Shown here one piece after another: positions 4,621-5,589 of a DNA stretch of 5,589 nucleotides. Made by a program: the position numbers and the translations under genes. Position 1 is the stretch's first letter. Each line of letters begins with the position of its first letter. Source of the DNA: Mollicutes bacterium (GTDB lineage Bacteria > Bacillota_I > Bacilli_A > RF39 > UBA660); contig JAAZBI010000042.1 in the NCBI GenBank assembly GCA_012513875.1, positions 1-5,589 on the forward strand. The letters run 5' to 3'. A model generated the notes under the pieces. It was given only the letters and a program-made list of their open reading frames with translations, was not told the DNA's origin and did not search any database.

Positions 4621-5589
4621 ATGGATAATTATAATAAATATCTTTTTTTACTGATGGAAGCCATTTTAGAAACCAATTTATGGTATAAAGAACAGGCTAA
4701 AAAAACAAACACCGTTATTAAAAAGGTTGATTTAGGGAGATTTTTAAGAGATAAAGATCCTTATATTTTTGTTAATTCTGAACATCAAAAAACTTTTTCT
4801 CAAATTCCTTTTTCAGAAATAGAAAAAGTAGTTCAAGAAGCTATTTTAAAATATACAATTGGAGTTTTAGGTGGTAATAAAGCAAGTGATTTAAGTAATC
4901 GTATCCCTGAATTTTTACAAAAATGGATTGATAATAAAAACAGATCTTTTCATTTTGTTTATGAAGAAATAATTAACAATCCTTATCATACTAATTTTTT
5001 AGTTGAAACGTTATTGAATGCTGATTATATATATAAATCTGCACAAGCGGATATGGAAAAAACAGGATTAACTCCTTATAAAGTAAATTTAATTAACAAG
5101 TTAGAACAAGAAAGACAAATGTTGAAAGATGAAAATATGCTTTCAAAAGAAAATAGTAATTATAATGTTGATGCTTTAATTGAAGCTTATGAAAGTACTG
5201 ATCAAGTATTCCAATCTAGAGGAGCACAACCCGGGAAAATAGATTTAGGTTTATATTTGAAAGAAGGAAACACGGGCTGTTTTACTAGACAAAATAATGT
5301 TAGGAGTAAAATAATGGCCATTCCTTTTGAAGATATGGAAACAGATGTTAAAAAAGCTTTATTAGAGGGTGCAATTGCTATCTTTGGAACAAAATTTAAT
5401 CCTAAAGAAGATTTTAAAAATCAAATTCCCGATTTATTTTTAGACTGGATTAATTATAATAGTAGTACTATTTATCAATCAAAAACTTTTGAAGATTTGT
5501 ATCAAGAAATAATTAGTAATGGTAATCTTTATCCTAATTTAATTCAAACATTAAAAGCATCTAAAGATAGATATTTATTAGCAAGAGAT
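4621..5589 (+). CDS. Tandem two-domain paralogue of the heliorhodopsin-operon protein (3' partial)
   Basis: The frame is open from ATG 4621 to the window end: 323 codons without a stop, so the gene continues. It has two copies of the domain found once in the preceding gene. Copy 1 (about 7-150) is divergent: it keeps VDLGRFL (36-42), Phe50 and QIPFSEI (61-67) but has lost the FTR and VR motifs. Copy 2 (about 182-323) is close to the preceding protein: YLKEGN (212-217), FTR (221-223), VR (227-228) and AIPFEDM (233-239), with 16 of 28 residues identical over this stretch at the same spacing. A charged, probably coiled linker (155-181) joins them. No membrane segment or catalytic motif is seen, and Cys220 is the only Cys. 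One intact and one degenerate copy suggests internal duplication, with the first copy serving a structural or altered binding role. I do not recognise the family. Confidence 0.9.
   Translation, partial: MDNYNKYLFLLMEAILETNLWYKEQAKKTNTVIKKVDLGRFLRDKDPYIFVNSEHQKTFSQIPFSEIEKVVQEAILKYTIGVLGGNKASDLSNRIPEFLQKWIDNKNRSFHFVYEEIINNPYHTNFLVETLLNADYIYKSAQADMEKTGLTPYKVNLINKLEQERQMLKDENMLSKENSNYNVDALIEAYESTDQVFQSRGAQPGKIDLGLYLKEGNTGCFTRQNNVRSKIMAIPFEDMETDVKKALLEGAIAIFGTKFNPKEDFKNQIPDLFLDWINYNSSTIYQSKTFEDLYQEIISNGNLYPNLIQTLKASKDRYLLARD

Overview
The window is very AT-rich DNA of the low-GC Gram-positive (Bacillota, Bacilli) kind. Gene starts carry AGGAGG-type ribosome binding sites, short intergenic gaps hold simple hairpin-plus-T terminators, and promoters have TATAAT-like -10 boxes, often extended (TGnTATAAT). 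Tryptophan is written TGG, and one gene ends in TGA inside a terminator hairpin, so the standard bacterial code applies rather than the Mycoplasma code. A host-associated or environmental Bacilli lineage near the Mollicutes fits, but the window alone does not fix the taxon.

Left part (1-1753): a complete tRNA-Lys(CTT) gene is followed by about 1.6 kb of accessory DNA. The last 16 bases of the tRNA, including CCA, plus two more bases are repeated exactly at 1701-1718. A strong terminator follows directly after this second copy. This is the layout of an element integrated at a tRNA 3' end, with the tRNA's old terminator pushed beyond the right junction. The island holds a zinc-ribbon membrane protein with a lipocalin-like outer domain (+), a small charged protein of unknown function (-), a shared terminator, a possible gene remnant, and an imperfect hairpin beside the right junction. 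No integrase is present, so it is a remnant, a passenger or a trans-mobilised unit.

Middle part (1754-3204): one gene encodes a 153-residue protein with a possible Cys-His-Asp triad of the transglutaminase/papain-like type. The next encodes a membrane-anchored, Asp/Glu/Asn-rich extracytoplasmic protein of unknown function.

Right part (3205-5589): this is the most interesting region. A clear heliorhodopsin gene (Schiff-base Lys238, counterion Glu105) forms a tight two-gene operon with a 179-residue soluble protein that I do not recognise. The ribosome binding site of the second gene overlaps the stop codon of the first. The next gene has its own promoter and runs off the window. It encodes two more copies of the same roughly 140-residue domain. 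The domain is therefore present three times, once directly coupled to the photoreceptor. A reasonable inference is that this family is the cytoplasmic partner or output of the heliorhodopsin. No retinal-synthesis gene is visible, so retinal would have to come from elsewhere in the genome or from outside.
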